From Enterobacteriaceae bacterium UBA3516 (lineage in GTDB: Bacteria; Pseudomonadota; Gammaproteobacteria; Enterobacterales; Enterobacteriaceae), in the NCBI GenBank assembly GCA_002377245.1, contig DFPL01000160.1:1-20685 (forward strand): a stretch of DNA of 20,685 nt. Direction: 5' to 3'. Made by a program: the position numbers and the translations under genes. Below are positions 6,602 to 14,724 of this stretch, one piece after another. The number at the start of each line of letters is the position of its first letter. Positions within the stretch are counted from its first letter, which is position 1. Below the pieces are notes generated by a model. That model was not told the origin of the DNA and did not search any database. It was given only the letters and a program-made list of their open reading frames with translations.

Positions 6602-8587
6602 TTATTTGCGTGACAGATAGCGTTTATACCATCGCTCGAAAACGGCAGCGGGCATGGGCTTAGCAAAAAGAAATCCTTGTCGTTCATTGACGCCGTTCTT
6701 GGTGAGAAAGGCGTCTTCTTTCGCGCTTTCAACCCCTTCGGCAATCACCTGTAAATTTAGCGCCTGTGCGACCGCAACAATCGCACGCACCAGCGACTGC
6801 GATACCGACTGTTTATGGATGTCTTTGACGAATGACTGGTCGAGTTTGATGGCGTCAATCGGGAAACGGGCCAGTTGCGAAAGTGAAGAGTAGCCGGTGC
6901 CAAAATCATCAAGGTGCACTTGTGAACCCAGTTTGCTGAACTGTTGGATGACGGACAACGCTAAATCTTCGTTCTCAATCAGGCAGCTTTCCGTTAATTC
7001 AACATCAATCGGGCAGTATTCAAAATTGAGATCGCTTAAGGCCTGCTTAAGGTCGCTGAAAATAGTCTGGTCGGCTAACTGGCGGGCTGAGACGTTGACC
7101 GCCACACGCAGATTGATGCCTTTGTCGCGCCACTTCGCCACCTGTCTGACCACATCCAGCATGACCCAACGGCCGAGTGGGACGATAAGACCGGATTCTT
7201 CCGCATAAGCAATAAAATCAAGGGGAGGAATTAAGCCTCGCTCGGGGGATTGCCAGCGCACCAGCGCTTCCAGGCTACGTACTTCGCCGCGCCAGGTCAC
7301 TTTAGGCTGATAGTGAATCACCAGTTGGTCTTTTTCGAGTGCCTTGCGCAGGTTGGTATCCAGCCACAAATATTCGAAGACGCGCTGATTCATTTCCGGC
7401 GTAAAGACACAAAACTTACCACGGCCATTCTCTTTAGCGATATACATGGCGGTATCGGCATTACGAATAAGGCTTTCGCGATCGTTTCCATGCTGAGGGG
7501 CAAGAGAGATCCCGAGCGAACAGCCAGAGTAGACCTCAATCAGGCCGATACGGAACGGTTGACGCAGGCGCGTAATAATCCGCGAGGCCATCGCCTCTAA
7601 CGCGCTCTGGGACGAATTCGTCGCCAGGACGAGAAACTCATCACCGCCCAGTCTTGCCAGCACCTGACCTTCATCCAGACAGCTTAAAATGGCCAGTGCC
7701 ACCGCCTGCAAAAGCTGATCGCCAAACATATGACCATAGGCATCATTCACCTTTTTAAAATTATCCAGATCAAGGTAGACGATACCTATTTGCGTATCGC
7801 CACGATTCTCAATGGCATTGCTGATTAATTCGTGAATAGCATTGCGATTGGGAAGACCGGTAATCGTGTCGGTATTAGCTAAAACACGCAGACGTTCCTG
7901 CGCCCGTCTTTCTTCCGTAATATCGGTACCCGAACAAATGAGAAAAATTTCATTTTTCCCACTGCCGCTATGTACGAATTTATTGCGAAACAAAAAAAGG
8001 CGTTGCCCTTTTCGGGTTTTAATCCAGCGCTCAACTTCATAAGACGCGCCGTTGCGAAAGAATTCAGAGATATTCTGCCGCGATGCTGCGGCCTCTTGCT
8101 GACTCATAAAAAGTGTGAAGACATTTTGTCCGATGACTTCATGCTCTTTCAGCCCCGTATATTCTTCACATAAACGGTTAAAGCGTTGAATTCTGCCATT
8201 ACGATCAACAATCACGATGACCGAGTTCGCTTCGGAAACCACCTGTTCAGCAAAAGAGAGCCCTTGCACCAGATCGCGGGCAACAGAAGTGGTATCGTTC
8301 CAGGCAGAGGCGGTGCCTGCCCATTCCTGTTTATTGATTTTTCGCCCGACGAGATGCACGGGGACATCATCACCAAACAAAGACAGATGCATCGTCAGGC
8401 TTGAAGTAATCACCGTCAACTGGCGCAGTAGTGACGCTTGATCATCACTAAGCGTAACCACCTGACTGACATCCGAATCTTCATCAGGGGCAAAGTGCAG
8501 GGCGTTACTGTCTGCACTCAGGCGCCAGAAGGGGCTGTAAGAGCCCAAATAACGAAACAGTAAGTTCTGTTCCTGCGAGTCTTTCAT
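6602..8587 (-). CDS. pdeR: PAS-GGDEF-EAL cyclic-di-GMP phosphodiesterase PdeR (RpfR-type DSF receptor)
   Basis: The product is 661 residues, the length of E. coli PdeR (YciR, Gmr). Domains in order are: an N-terminal region (about 1-95) equivalent to the RpfF-interaction domain of RpfR; a PAS domain (about 105-225), which binds BDSF in RpfR; a GGDEF domain with intact GGDEF at 314-318 and no RxxD inhibitory site; and an EAL domain with EAL at 440-442. The EAL domain retains NVSARQL, ELTES, DDFGTGYSS, KLDQSF and EGVES, so an active phosphodiesterase is expected. In E. coli PdeR holds DgcM and MlrA in check and so controls csgD and curli. I chose the ATG at 8587 after GGGAG; a TTG at 8599 would add four residues. 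It converges on rpfF with a one-base gap. Confidence 0.95.
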   Translation of the reverse strand: MKDSQEQNLLFRYLGSYSPFWRLSADSNALHFAPDEDSDVSQVVTLSDDQASLLRQLTVITSSLTMHLSLFGDDVPVHLVGRKINKQEWAGTASAWNDTTSVARDLVQGLSFAEQVVSEANSVIVIVDRNGRIQRFNRLCEEYTGLKEHEVIGQNVFTLFMSQQEAAASRQNISEFFRNGASYEVERWIKTRKGQRLFLFRNKFVHSGSGKNEIFLICSGTDITEERRAQERLRVLANTDTITGLPNRNAIHELISNAIENRGDTQIGIVYLDLDNFKKVNDAYGHMFGDQLLQAVALAILSCLDEGQVLARLGGDEFLVLATNSSQSALEAMASRIITRLRQPFRIGLIEVYSGCSLGISLAPQHGNDRESLIRNADTAMYIAKENGRGKFCVFTPEMNQRVFEYLWLDTNLRKALEKDQLVIHYQPKVTWRGEVRSLEALVRWQSPERGLIPPLDFIAYAEESGLIVPLGRWVMLDVVRQVAKWRDKGINLRVAVNVSARQLADQTIFSDLKQALSDLNFEYCPIDVELTESCLIENEDLALSVIQQFSKLGSQVHLDDFGTGYSSLSQLARFPIDAIKLDQSFVKDIHKQSVSQSLVRAIVAVAQALNLQVIAEGVESAKEDAFLTKNGVNERQGFLFAKPMPAAVFERWYKRYLSRK

Positions 8588-8599
8588 GCTATCTCCCAA

Positions 8600-8848
8600 C
8601 CCACCAAAAAGCGCAACGGATACGTATCAAGGACGGAACAATCATCAGTACATAAGGGGGAACCAGGGGAAAACGTATTTTTGCTTACTGTCTGATAATA
8701 AAACGACTTCTGTTTAAAAATATAGCGGGTGCGTAAAATTTGCATAGCAAATCACTGACGTCGCGCGCAGTTATTTTTAAGTGTGGCGGGTTTACACAAT
8801 TTGTGGGGGAATAAAAGAGGAAATGCTCGTGGAATCGCATCCATAAAT
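8600..8848 (-). promoter_or_regulatory. pdeR upstream region with sigma-S-like -10 and a small palindrome
   Basis: The 250 bases between pdeR and rnb contain no gene. On the minus strand GCTATATTTTTAA (8726-8714) resembles the sigma-S-preferred -10 element. Just upstream a perfect inverted repeat, ATTTGC-ATA-GCAAAT (8738-8752), lies where a regulator could bind. Both are visual matches only, and the leader to the pdeR ATG would be about 120 bases. Confidence 0.35.
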
Positions 8849-8850
8849 TA

Positions 8851-8875
8851 CGCCCCCCCAGAATCCAGGGGGGCG
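8851..8875 (-). terminator. Rho-independent-type hairpin after rnb
   Basis: CGCCCCCC (8851-8858) and GGGGGGCG (8868-8875) form an eight-pair GC stem with a nine-base loop, 13 bases after the rnb stop on the minus strand. The sequence after it (TAATTTATGG) is only moderately T-rich. Such hairpins also protect mRNA ends from 3' exonucleases. Confidence 0.75.
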
Positions 8876-8888
8876 AATCAGATAATAA

Positions 8889-10823
8889 TCAAACGGCAGG
8901 ACGCGCAATAACGCTACGTGTTTCCATTCGCACTTCGGCAATGGTCACATCAATAACGTCAGTCACTTTATAAACGGCTTCACCTTTGATCTGTACGGTG
9001 CCTGTTTCCTGACTGCACACCAGTTCATCACGCACGGCATGAATGAAAGGAGCGGGAATAAACGCCACGGCGCCATTATCAACCAAACGCACACGCATTC
9101 CACCACGACTAATGTCGATGATTTCAGCGGCGAAGCGGGCATCTGTACCGGCTTTATCCTGCAGATAACGTGCGTACAGCCAGTCACCGACATCACGCTC
9201 CGCCATACGGTTCAGACGACGACGTTCGGTCATCTGCACCGTGGTATCCGCCTGCGGACGTGCAATGGATTCACCCTTGATGATGGCTTTCAACAACCGA
9301 TGGTTGATCATGTCGCCATACTTACGAATCGGCGAGGTCCAGGTGGCATAGGCTTCGAGGCCAAGGCCAAAGTGCGGGCCGGGATCAATGCTAATTTCTG
9401 CGAACGACTGGAAACGACGAATACGACTATCGAGGAAACCAGAAGGCTGCGCATCCAGCTCACGGCGAAGCTTGCAGAAGCCTGCCAGAGTCAGCACCTC
9501 TTCGGCATCAACATGCATGCCATGGGTTTTCAACAACGCAGCCAGCTGTTCGCTGCTGGCGGGGTCGAAGCCCATATGAACGTTGTAAACGCCGAAACCG
9601 AGTGTGTCACGCAGAACCCGTGCCGCGCAGATGTTTGCCGCGATCATTGACTCTTCGACGATACGGTTAGCAATGCGGCGGGGTTCCGCCACAATATTCA
9701 GCACTTCGCCTTTTTCGCCGAGAATGAAGCGGTAATCAGGGCGGTCTCTAAACACCAGTGCGTGAGTTTGACGCCACTGCGCGCGAGCCAGACAAACACG
9801 CTGCAGCAGGCGAACCTGTTGAGCGATGGCATCGCTCGGTGGCTGCCAGGCGTCGTTATTTTCCAGCCAGTCAGACACATCGTCGTAAGCCAGTTTGGCT
9901 TTCGATGTGATGGTTGCGGCAAAGAAGGTAATGTCGTCTTCAATGCTGCCTTCGTTGTCGATGGTCATGCGGCAGGCCAGGACCGGACGGACTTCGTTCG
10001 CCCGCAGGGAACAGAGATCATCAGACAACTCACGGGGCAACATCGGAATGTTGAAGCCGGGGAGATAGTTGGTGAAGGCACGAATTTTAGCATGGTTGTC
10101 GATGTCGCTGCCTTCAGCAATCCAGGCTGTCGGGTCCGCGATAGCGACGGTCAGTTGCAGTTTGCCGTCGGCACGCTCTTCAACATAAAGCGCATCATCC
10201 ATATCTTCGGTGCTGGCACTGTCGATGGTCACAAAATCCAGTGCGGTAAGATCGGTGCGTTGCAGACCTTCATCTAACAACTGCGTGGCGACGCCATTCG
10301 GTGCTTCTTTTTCAAGATTGTGACGCGCCAGGGTCACCCACCAGGGTACAAAATGATCGTCACCGAAGGTAATGAATTGGGTCAGTTCTGCGTAGAACGT
10401 CCGATCGCCCTTTAGCGGATGACGACGCATTTCAGCCACGGCCCAGTCACCCTCTTTAAAATCATGGGTAACGCTACGGTCTGCGCGGCAAGGAATGACG
10501 TCTTTAATCAGCGGATGATCGGGAACGATTGAGAGGCGGTCATCTTTACGCTGAATTCTGCCGACGAAACGCGACAGGAAGGGTTCAACCAGCTCTTCCG
10601 GCTCTGCGGATTCCCGGTCTTTTTCAGTATGAATAACGGCGATAATACGATCGCCATGCATCACTTTTTTCATCTGCGGCGGCGGAATGAAATAGCTTTT
10701 TTGCCCATCGACTTCGAGGAAACCAAAGCCTTTTTCCGTGGCTTTCACGACACCTTCCGCACGAGGTGTTTGGGAATGAAGTTGCTGTTTTAGCTGCGCG
10801 AGCAGCGGGTTATCCTGAAACAT
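8889..10823 (-). CDS. rnb: Exoribonuclease II
   Basis: RNase II degrades single-stranded RNA processively from the 3' end and is one of the main mRNA-decay hydrolases. The 644 residues equal the E. coli length. Two N-terminal cold-shock-type RNA-binding domains (about 20-170) are followed by the RNB catalytic domain. That domain carries the DSASTEDMDDAL motif, corresponding to E. coli D201, D207, D209 and D210, and the later TSPIRKYGDMINHR stretch with the conserved catalytic-site Arg. A C-terminal S1 domain covers about 560-640. The ATG at 10823 has only a weak ribosome-binding site. A candidate promoter sits 37-65 bases upstream and a strong hairpin follows the stop. Confidence 0.98.
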   Translation of the reverse strand: MFQDNPLLAQLKQQLHSQTPRAEGVVKATEKGFGFLEVDGQKSYFIPPPQMKKVMHGDRIIAVIHTEKDRESAEPEELVEPFLSRFVGRIQRKDDRLSIVPDHPLIKDVIPCRADRSVTHDFKEGDWAVAEMRRHPLKGDRTFYAELTQFITFGDDHFVPWWVTLARHNLEKEAPNGVATQLLDEGLQRTDLTALDFVTIDSASTEDMDDALYVEERADGKLQLTVAIADPTAWIAEGSDIDNHAKIRAFTNYLPGFNIPMLPRELSDDLCSLRANEVRPVLACRMTIDNEGSIEDDITFFAATITSKAKLAYDDVSDWLENNDAWQPPSDAIAQQVRLLQRVCLARAQWRQTHALVFRDRPDYRFILGEKGEVLNIVAEPRRIANRIVEESMIAANICAARVLRDTLGFGVYNVHMGFDPASSEQLAALLKTHGMHVDAEEVLTLAGFCKLRRELDAQPSGFLDSRIRRFQSFAEISIDPGPHFGLGLEAYATWTSPIRKYGDMINHRLLKAIIKGESIARPQADTTVQMTERRRLNRMAERDVGDWLYARYLQDKAGTDARFAAEIIDISRGGMRVRLVDNGAVAFIPAPFIHAVRDELVCSQETGTVQIKGEAVYKVTDVIDVTIAEVRMETRSVIARPAV

Positions 10824-10859
10824 AGTTTTCTATTTTCGTGGCTGAAAGAGCGGCTGACA

Positions 10860-10888
10860 GTTTTACGCGAATCCGGGGGTGGCAGCAA
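10860..10888 (-). promoter_or_regulatory. Candidate sigma-70 promoter of rnb
   Basis: On the minus strand TTGCTG (10888-10883, 4 of 6 to TTGACA) and TAAAAC (10865-10860, 4 of 6 to TATAAT) are separated by exactly 17 bases. They lie 37-65 bases upstream of the rnb ATG in the 126-base gap after yciW. The flanks also hold CCGGGGG (10873-10879) and CCCCCGG (10930-10936), which could pair across the gap and end the yciW message. Confidence 0.4.
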
Positions 10889-10949
10889 GCGCTCTTTGGG
10901 CAAATACCCTGCGAACGCTATGCTTTTAGCCCCCGGCTGTGAGAAACCG

Positions 10950-12107
10950 TCAGGCCACATCCCCCAGCGCAATTTTAAGGCGATTAAGCCAACCACATAA
11001 GGCACACCAGGCCACCAGCCCGATCGCCCCTGGCGCGGCAAAGCCCAGTGCCAGAAGAGACGAAAACTGCGTGGCGTTAAAGCGATCGGGTGCACAGGCC
11101 AGGACCTGCACAATCTCCGCCAGGGTCCCTTCTTTAGCTCGGGTTTGCCCAAGTCTTTTCAACACGCGCTCGCCATTACGCACGGCTTCTGCCAGTTCAT
11201 CGGAGCCGGTCCACTGCTGCCAGCTTTCATTGAAGCAGTGCACACTGCCATTAATTCTCGCACTATAAAGCGCAATCAGCCCGGCCACCTCGTCATCGAG
11301 GATTTCTGCGCGCGCGCCGCTGTAGATTTCTCCCAAGGCATCAAGCACGGGAGACTCGTGAGCCAGCACCGGCGCGAGCAGACGAAATGCTTCAAGCGGT
11401 TGCCAGGCGGCAAGCGACTCAAGCTGGCGCGTGCTGGCAATACGCTGGTCGACGCCCTCAATCCCGGCAGTCCACTGGCCTTGAGGTTCGGAAAATTTAG
11501 CCGCTGCGGCTTCTTGCTGCATTCCCATGCCGGGGATCAGGCGTACCGGCTGCCCGTTCATCGCCTGGAAACCTGCCACCGTACGCGCCTGGAATCCGAC
11601 ATAGCCAATGATTTGTGTCATCAGGATGATGTCGTATTCGGTCAGACCAACATCCTCAAGCTGCTGGCGAGCGCGTGCGTCAATCACGTCCGGCGAAGCG
11701 GCAAGCTGGCGGGCATATTGGGTAATCTGCGCCAGGCGTCGATTGCTCTCACGCGAGGAATCGGGGCCGGGTAGCGGGGCGAGTCGGGCTGCATAGTGAT
11801 TGCACAGGCGCTGAACGCCATACACCTGAGCCACGGTGAGCGCCGTGCTCAGCCTGTCATAGTTACTCAGGGTACGCAGGCGATTGACCGTGACCCGTTG
11901 GGGAAAAAGCAAGCCATAGAGTTTTCTTGCTGGCAGTAGCCAGCGACGACACGCCTCAATCACATCGGCCGGTAATGAAAGATCGAGCAGAAAGTGATCC
12001 TCTACGCGTGCGGCTTCCGGCACGAGAGGTAACGTCTGATGCTGACGTGCGCTCGACTGCGTTTCATGATACCAGTGGCTTTTGCCGGAAAAACGGCGTT
12101 GTTCCAT
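10950..12107 (-). CDS. yciW: Putative oxidoreductase / peroxidase-related protein YciW
   Basis: This is a 385-residue protein recognised as YciW by its start (MEQRRFSGKSHWYHETQSS) and its place between fabI and rnb. In E. coli it is CysB-controlled and linked to cysteine/sulfur metabolism, but its reaction is unknown. It looks like two repeats of the carboxymuconolactone-decarboxylase/AhpD helical fold: the first spans roughly residues 80-200, with QRLCNHYAARL, and the second roughly 230-340, with SARINGSVHCFNE. The usual AhpD CxxC redox pair is reduced to a single Cys (SVHC) in the second repeat, so a classical dithiol peroxidase mechanism is doubtful. The start at 12107 has AAGGAA nearby. 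Fewer positions are conserved with E. coli than in its neighbours. Confidence 0.85.
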   Translation of the reverse strand: MEQRRFSGKSHWYHETQSSARQHQTLPLVPEAARVEDHFLLDLSLPADVIEACRRWLLPARKLYGLLFPQRVTVNRLRTLSNYDRLSTALTVAQVYGVQRLCNHYAARLAPLPGPDSSRESNRRLAQITQYARQLAASPDVIDARARQQLEDVGLTEYDIILMTQIIGYVGFQARTVAGFQAMNGQPVRLIPGMGMQQEAAAAKFSEPQGQWTAGIEGVDQRIASTRQLESLAAWQPLEAFRLLAPVLAHESPVLDALGEIYSGARAEILDDEVAGLIALYSARINGSVHCFNESWQQWTGSDELAEAVRNGERVLKRLGQTRAKEGTLAEIVQVLACAPDRFNATQFSSLLALGFAAPGAIGLVAWCALCGWLNRLKIALGDVA

Positions 12108-12318
12108 GGTCGTTCCTTGTCTGAAAGTGGCGATCCGGACACGTCGTTACACAGATACGCCGGATCTTTTTCGCTGCTTTATCCTGGCGTAAGCGGGGAG
12201 GGGGATGAAAGATTGTTAGGTGATAATAAATATCAGAAAGGCATATACCCGTCATATTTCGAGCGGAGGATGCATGCGCTTGCCGCCGCGATGCAATCTT
12301 AGGATTGAGGGTAAAGAA
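12108..12318. other. fabI-yciW intergenic region
   Basis: About 210 bases without a gene. It should contain the yciW promoter, but no clear -35/-10 pair stands out. A segment near 12245-12262 (ATACCCGTCATATTTCGAG) resembles a short motif scattered between genes in many enterobacteria. I treat this as a possible degenerate repeat copy only. Confidence 0.4.
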
Positions 12319-12342
12319 ATGCCCCCCAGGATTGGGGGGCAT
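12319..12342 (-). terminator. Rho-independent terminator of fabI
   Basis: ATGCCCCCC (12319-12327) and GGGGGGCAT (12334-12342) form a nine-pair stem with a six-base loop, six bases beyond the fabI stop on the minus strand. It is followed by the T-rich TTCTTT. Its core closely resembles the rnb hairpin. Confidence 0.88.
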
Positions 12343-12348
12343 GGAAGA

Positions 12349-13137
12349 TTATTTCAATTCCAGTTCGTTCATTGCGGCGATGCTGAAACCGCCGTCAACG
12401 TGGACCACTTCACCGGAAATACCTGCGGACAGGTCAGAACACAGGAAGGCTGCGGAGTTACCCACATCTTCAATGGTGACGGTACGACGAATCGGGGTAA
12501 CCGCTTCGCAGTGTGCCAGCATTTTACGGAAGTCTTTGATGCCGGAAGCCGCCAGAGTACGGATGGGGCCTGCAGAAATACCGTTAACGCGAATCCCTTC
12601 AGGACCCATTGCGTTCGCCATGTAGCGGACGTTAGCTTCCAGTGAAGCTTTAGCCAGACCCATCACGTTGTAGTTCGGGATAGCGCGCTCAGCACCCAGG
12701 TAAGACAGGGTCAGCAGGGCAGAACCCGGATTCAGCATGGCACGGCAGGATTTAGCCAGCGCAACAAAGCTGTAAGAGCTGATGTCGTGAGCGATTTTGA
12801 AGCCGTCACGGGTGACTGCATTCACATAGTCGCCGTCCAGCTGGTCGCCCGGTGCGAAGCCGATGGAGTGAACAAAGCCATCAAATTTCGGCCAGACTTT
12901 AACCAGTTCGCTGAACAGGTTTTCGATGCTGTCATCTTCCGCAACGTCACATGGCAGCACGATGCTGGAACCCAGTTGAGCGGCAAACTCTTCGACACGG
13001 CCTTTCAGTTTGTCGTTCTGATAGGTGAACGCCAGCTCAGCGCCTTCGCGGTGCATTGCTTGCGCGATACCGTAGGCGATGGAAAGTTTGCTGGCAACGC
13101 CCGTTACCAGAATGCGCTTACCGGTAAGAAAACCCAT
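12349..13137 (-). CDS. fabI: Enoyl-[acyl-carrier-protein] reductase (NADH)
   Basis: FabI reduces trans-2-enoyl-ACP with NADH, the last step of each fatty-acid elongation cycle, and is the triclosan target. The 262 residues equal the E. coli length and the sequence is nearly identical. It is a short-chain dehydrogenase-like Rossmann protein, with the TGVASKLSIAYG nucleotide motif at 12-23. Catalytic Tyr and Lys lie in YNVMGLAK (E. coli Y156 and K163). Gly93, in HSIGFAPG, is the usual triclosan-sensitive residue. The ATG at 13137 follows AAGGAT. The same acyl-ACP pool feeds RpfF, encoded 6 kb away, although no physical link is implied. Confidence 0.98.
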   Translation of the reverse strand: MGFLTGKRILVTGVASKLSIAYGIAQAMHREGAELAFTYQNDKLKGRVEEFAAQLGSSIVLPCDVAEDDSIENLFSELVKVWPKFDGFVHSIGFAPGDQLDGDYVNAVTRDGFKIAHDISSYSFVALAKSCRAMLNPGSALLTLSYLGAERAIPNYNVMGLAKASLEANVRYMANAMGPEGIRVNGISAGPIRTLAASGIKDFRKMLAHCEAVTPIRRTVTIEDVGNSAAFLCSDLSAGISGEVVHVDGGFSIAAMNELELK

Positions 13138-13554
13138 AGCTTTTAATCCTTATAGTCATTGCTTTTATTTACTTTAACAATCAAGAGGTTACGATTGCCA
13201 TTTCAACATAAATCAAAACGAAACCGAATTATCCCAGCAGCCGCTGCCACTGTCACGTTTTTTCCGTGAGAGTACGGTGCTACCTCAGCGAATGCAGAAA
13301 GAGTCAGTAACCGTTCGATACAGCAAAAGTATATCACCAGAGTATCATTCCGGGTCATCCAACCAGCGGGAAATGGGATGCGGCGTACAGTTAATCAAAC
13401 GATACATTATCAGTCTTAACACGACCTAATTTTAAGGAAAGGATCATAAATGCGCACAGGGATAAGTGCTATAGATTGAGAAGATCTAATATCTTTTCTT
13501 GGTGAATTATTGTCGTATGTTAATCGCCATATGAATTGAGCTAAGGAGAGCGCG
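13138..13554. promoter_or_regulatory. fabI / adhesin-1 divergent intergenic region
   Basis: 417 bases without a convincing gene. The fabI-proximal ~130 bases should hold the fabI promoter, but I could not place it confidently. The adhesin-proximal part is AT-rich. It carries a TAGAT...ATCTA dyad (13472-13488), then a promoter-like element (13488-13521) that recurs upstream of the second adhesin, and finally the ribosome-binding site TAAGGAG (13542-13548). Confidence 0.6.
13488..13521 (+). promoter_or_regulatory. Shared promoter-like element, copy 1 (adhesin 1)
   Basis: The element starts AATATCTTTTCTT and ends TCGTATGTT, 33 bases before the adhesin-1 ATG. A near copy lies at 15089-15120, 32 bases before the adhesin-2 ATG. 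About 25 of 32 aligned bases are identical, with two one-base gaps. TATGTT (13516-13521) could be the -10 box. No TTGACA is present at -35, so an activator or an alternative sigma factor is likely. Confidence 0.5.
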
Positions 13555-14724
13555 ATGTGGCGATTCGGTATTATTTTTTTTCTGATTAGTACTAACGCAT
13601 GGGCAACAGCAATTAATTGCTCAAAAACAACCAGGAATATCTATAACTTTACATTACCCTCAACCGTATCATTGGATCATGTTACGGCTGGCTTATCAGG
13701 CAATACGGCTGAATACAGAAAATTATACACCTGGGATTATTCGCAAGGGGCCACGGCATCGATAAACTGTTCATCATCGCCTACGGGTAGAAGCCTTAGG
13801 ATTGTTCAATATGTTACATCAAACCATGGCGACCCGGTTTATTATAATAGTGAATGGATTTTTCCAACCAATGTAAATGGGATTGGTCTGTCTTTTTTGG
13901 AACGAAGATATAACAATCAAACTATAGGTGACATGGATAAACCACTATGGGAGGATAATAACTATAAGGTAACAAACTATATGCAAAATTCTTCATTGGG
14001 AACGCGCATTACGTTATGGAAAATCCCCGGCATGGTAGGGGCGGCGGATAATGGCTTATTCAAAATCGAAGGTTTCAAAGTTATTCATGCTCTGCAACTA
14101 GTGAACTCAAGCGATAGTTTTTCCAGCCTTCCGTCAGATCAATCCAGTTATCCAATACCACGCAGCTATACGATAAACGCCGCAACTATCAGTGGGTCTA
14201 TCACCTTTGTCCCCGGCACCTGCAACTTCATTAATAAAACCGTGCAAATGGGTTCCCATGCCCGTTCGGTTATCGGCAACAGTTCTCCCTGGGTGAATGC
14301 CAGCTTCACCCTCAACTGCCCGGAAGCATGGGGATATGGCATGACCGCAACGATGTCAAAGGATACTAACAATACCATTAAAAGCCGCAGCGCCAATACC
14401 GCCACAAAAGGCATCATCGTCACCGTGATCCCCCGTTACGACATTATTGACAGCGCGCGTGGTGTTATCGGTCTGAAACCCGGGGGCGCCGAAGGTTACG
14501 GTATTCAACTGGCGTGGGGGGACGCCTCCTCGCTGCCTGCGGGCGATCCAGCGAGGCCGGTGTTATTCGGCCAGTCGCAGGTGGTGTCGGATGAGAACTT
14601 TGGCACCAGCGGAAACACTTACACACGAGAAATCAACATGGCGGCCCGATACCTGCGCACAACGGGTACGGTAAAAGGTGGCAAAGCCGATTCCGCTATC
14701 GAAATCCTCGCCAGTTATAACTGA
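13555..14724 (+). CDS. FimH-like two-domain fimbrial tip adhesin (adhesin 1)
   Basis: This is a 389-residue secreted protein with the plan of a chaperone-usher tip adhesin. A signal peptide (1-17) ends in AWA. An N-terminal putative lectin domain follows (about 18-215, with C22 and C72). The C-terminal pilin domain (about 216-389) has the C223-C255 pair, the TVQMGSH strand, GYGIQLAWGD, and the closing AIEILASYN with alternating hydrophobics and a penultimate-type Tyr. There is no N-terminal donor strand before the first domain, as expected of a tip subunit. No usher, chaperone or pilin gene is nearby. The first half is AT-rich with AGA/AGG/ATA codons, and the pilin half is GC-rich. The start has TAAGGAG at 13542-13548. 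A run of eight T (13574-13581) lies in the signal-peptide codons. The ligand is unknown. Confidence 0.82.
   Translation: MWRFGIIFFLISTNAWATAINCSKTTRNIYNFTLPSTVSLDHVTAGLSGNTAEYRKLYTWDYSQGATASINCSSSPTGRSLRIVQYVTSNHGDPVYYNSEWIFPTNVNGIGLSFLERRYNNQTIGDMDKPLWEDNNYKVTNYMQNSSLGTRITLWKIPGMVGAADNGLFKIEGFKVIHALQLVNSSDSFSSLPSDQSSYPIPRSYTINAATISGSITFVPGTCNFINKTVQMGSHARSVIGNSSPWVNASFTLNCPEAWGYGMTATMSKDTNNTIKSRSANTATKGIIVTVIPRYDIIDSARGVIGLKPGGAEGYGIQLAWGDASSLPAGDPARPVLFGQSQVVSDENFGTSGNTYTREINMAARYLRTTGTVKGGKADSAIEILASYN

Noticed and set aside
9039..9650. 203-codon plus-strand open frame inside rnb
   Set aside because: It is a shadow of the conserved rnb coding sequence. It has no family resemblance and no independent context.
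11145..11774. 209-codon plus-strand open frame inside yciW
   Set aside because: It is antisense to yciW and composition-driven. No recognisable domain or start signal was seen.
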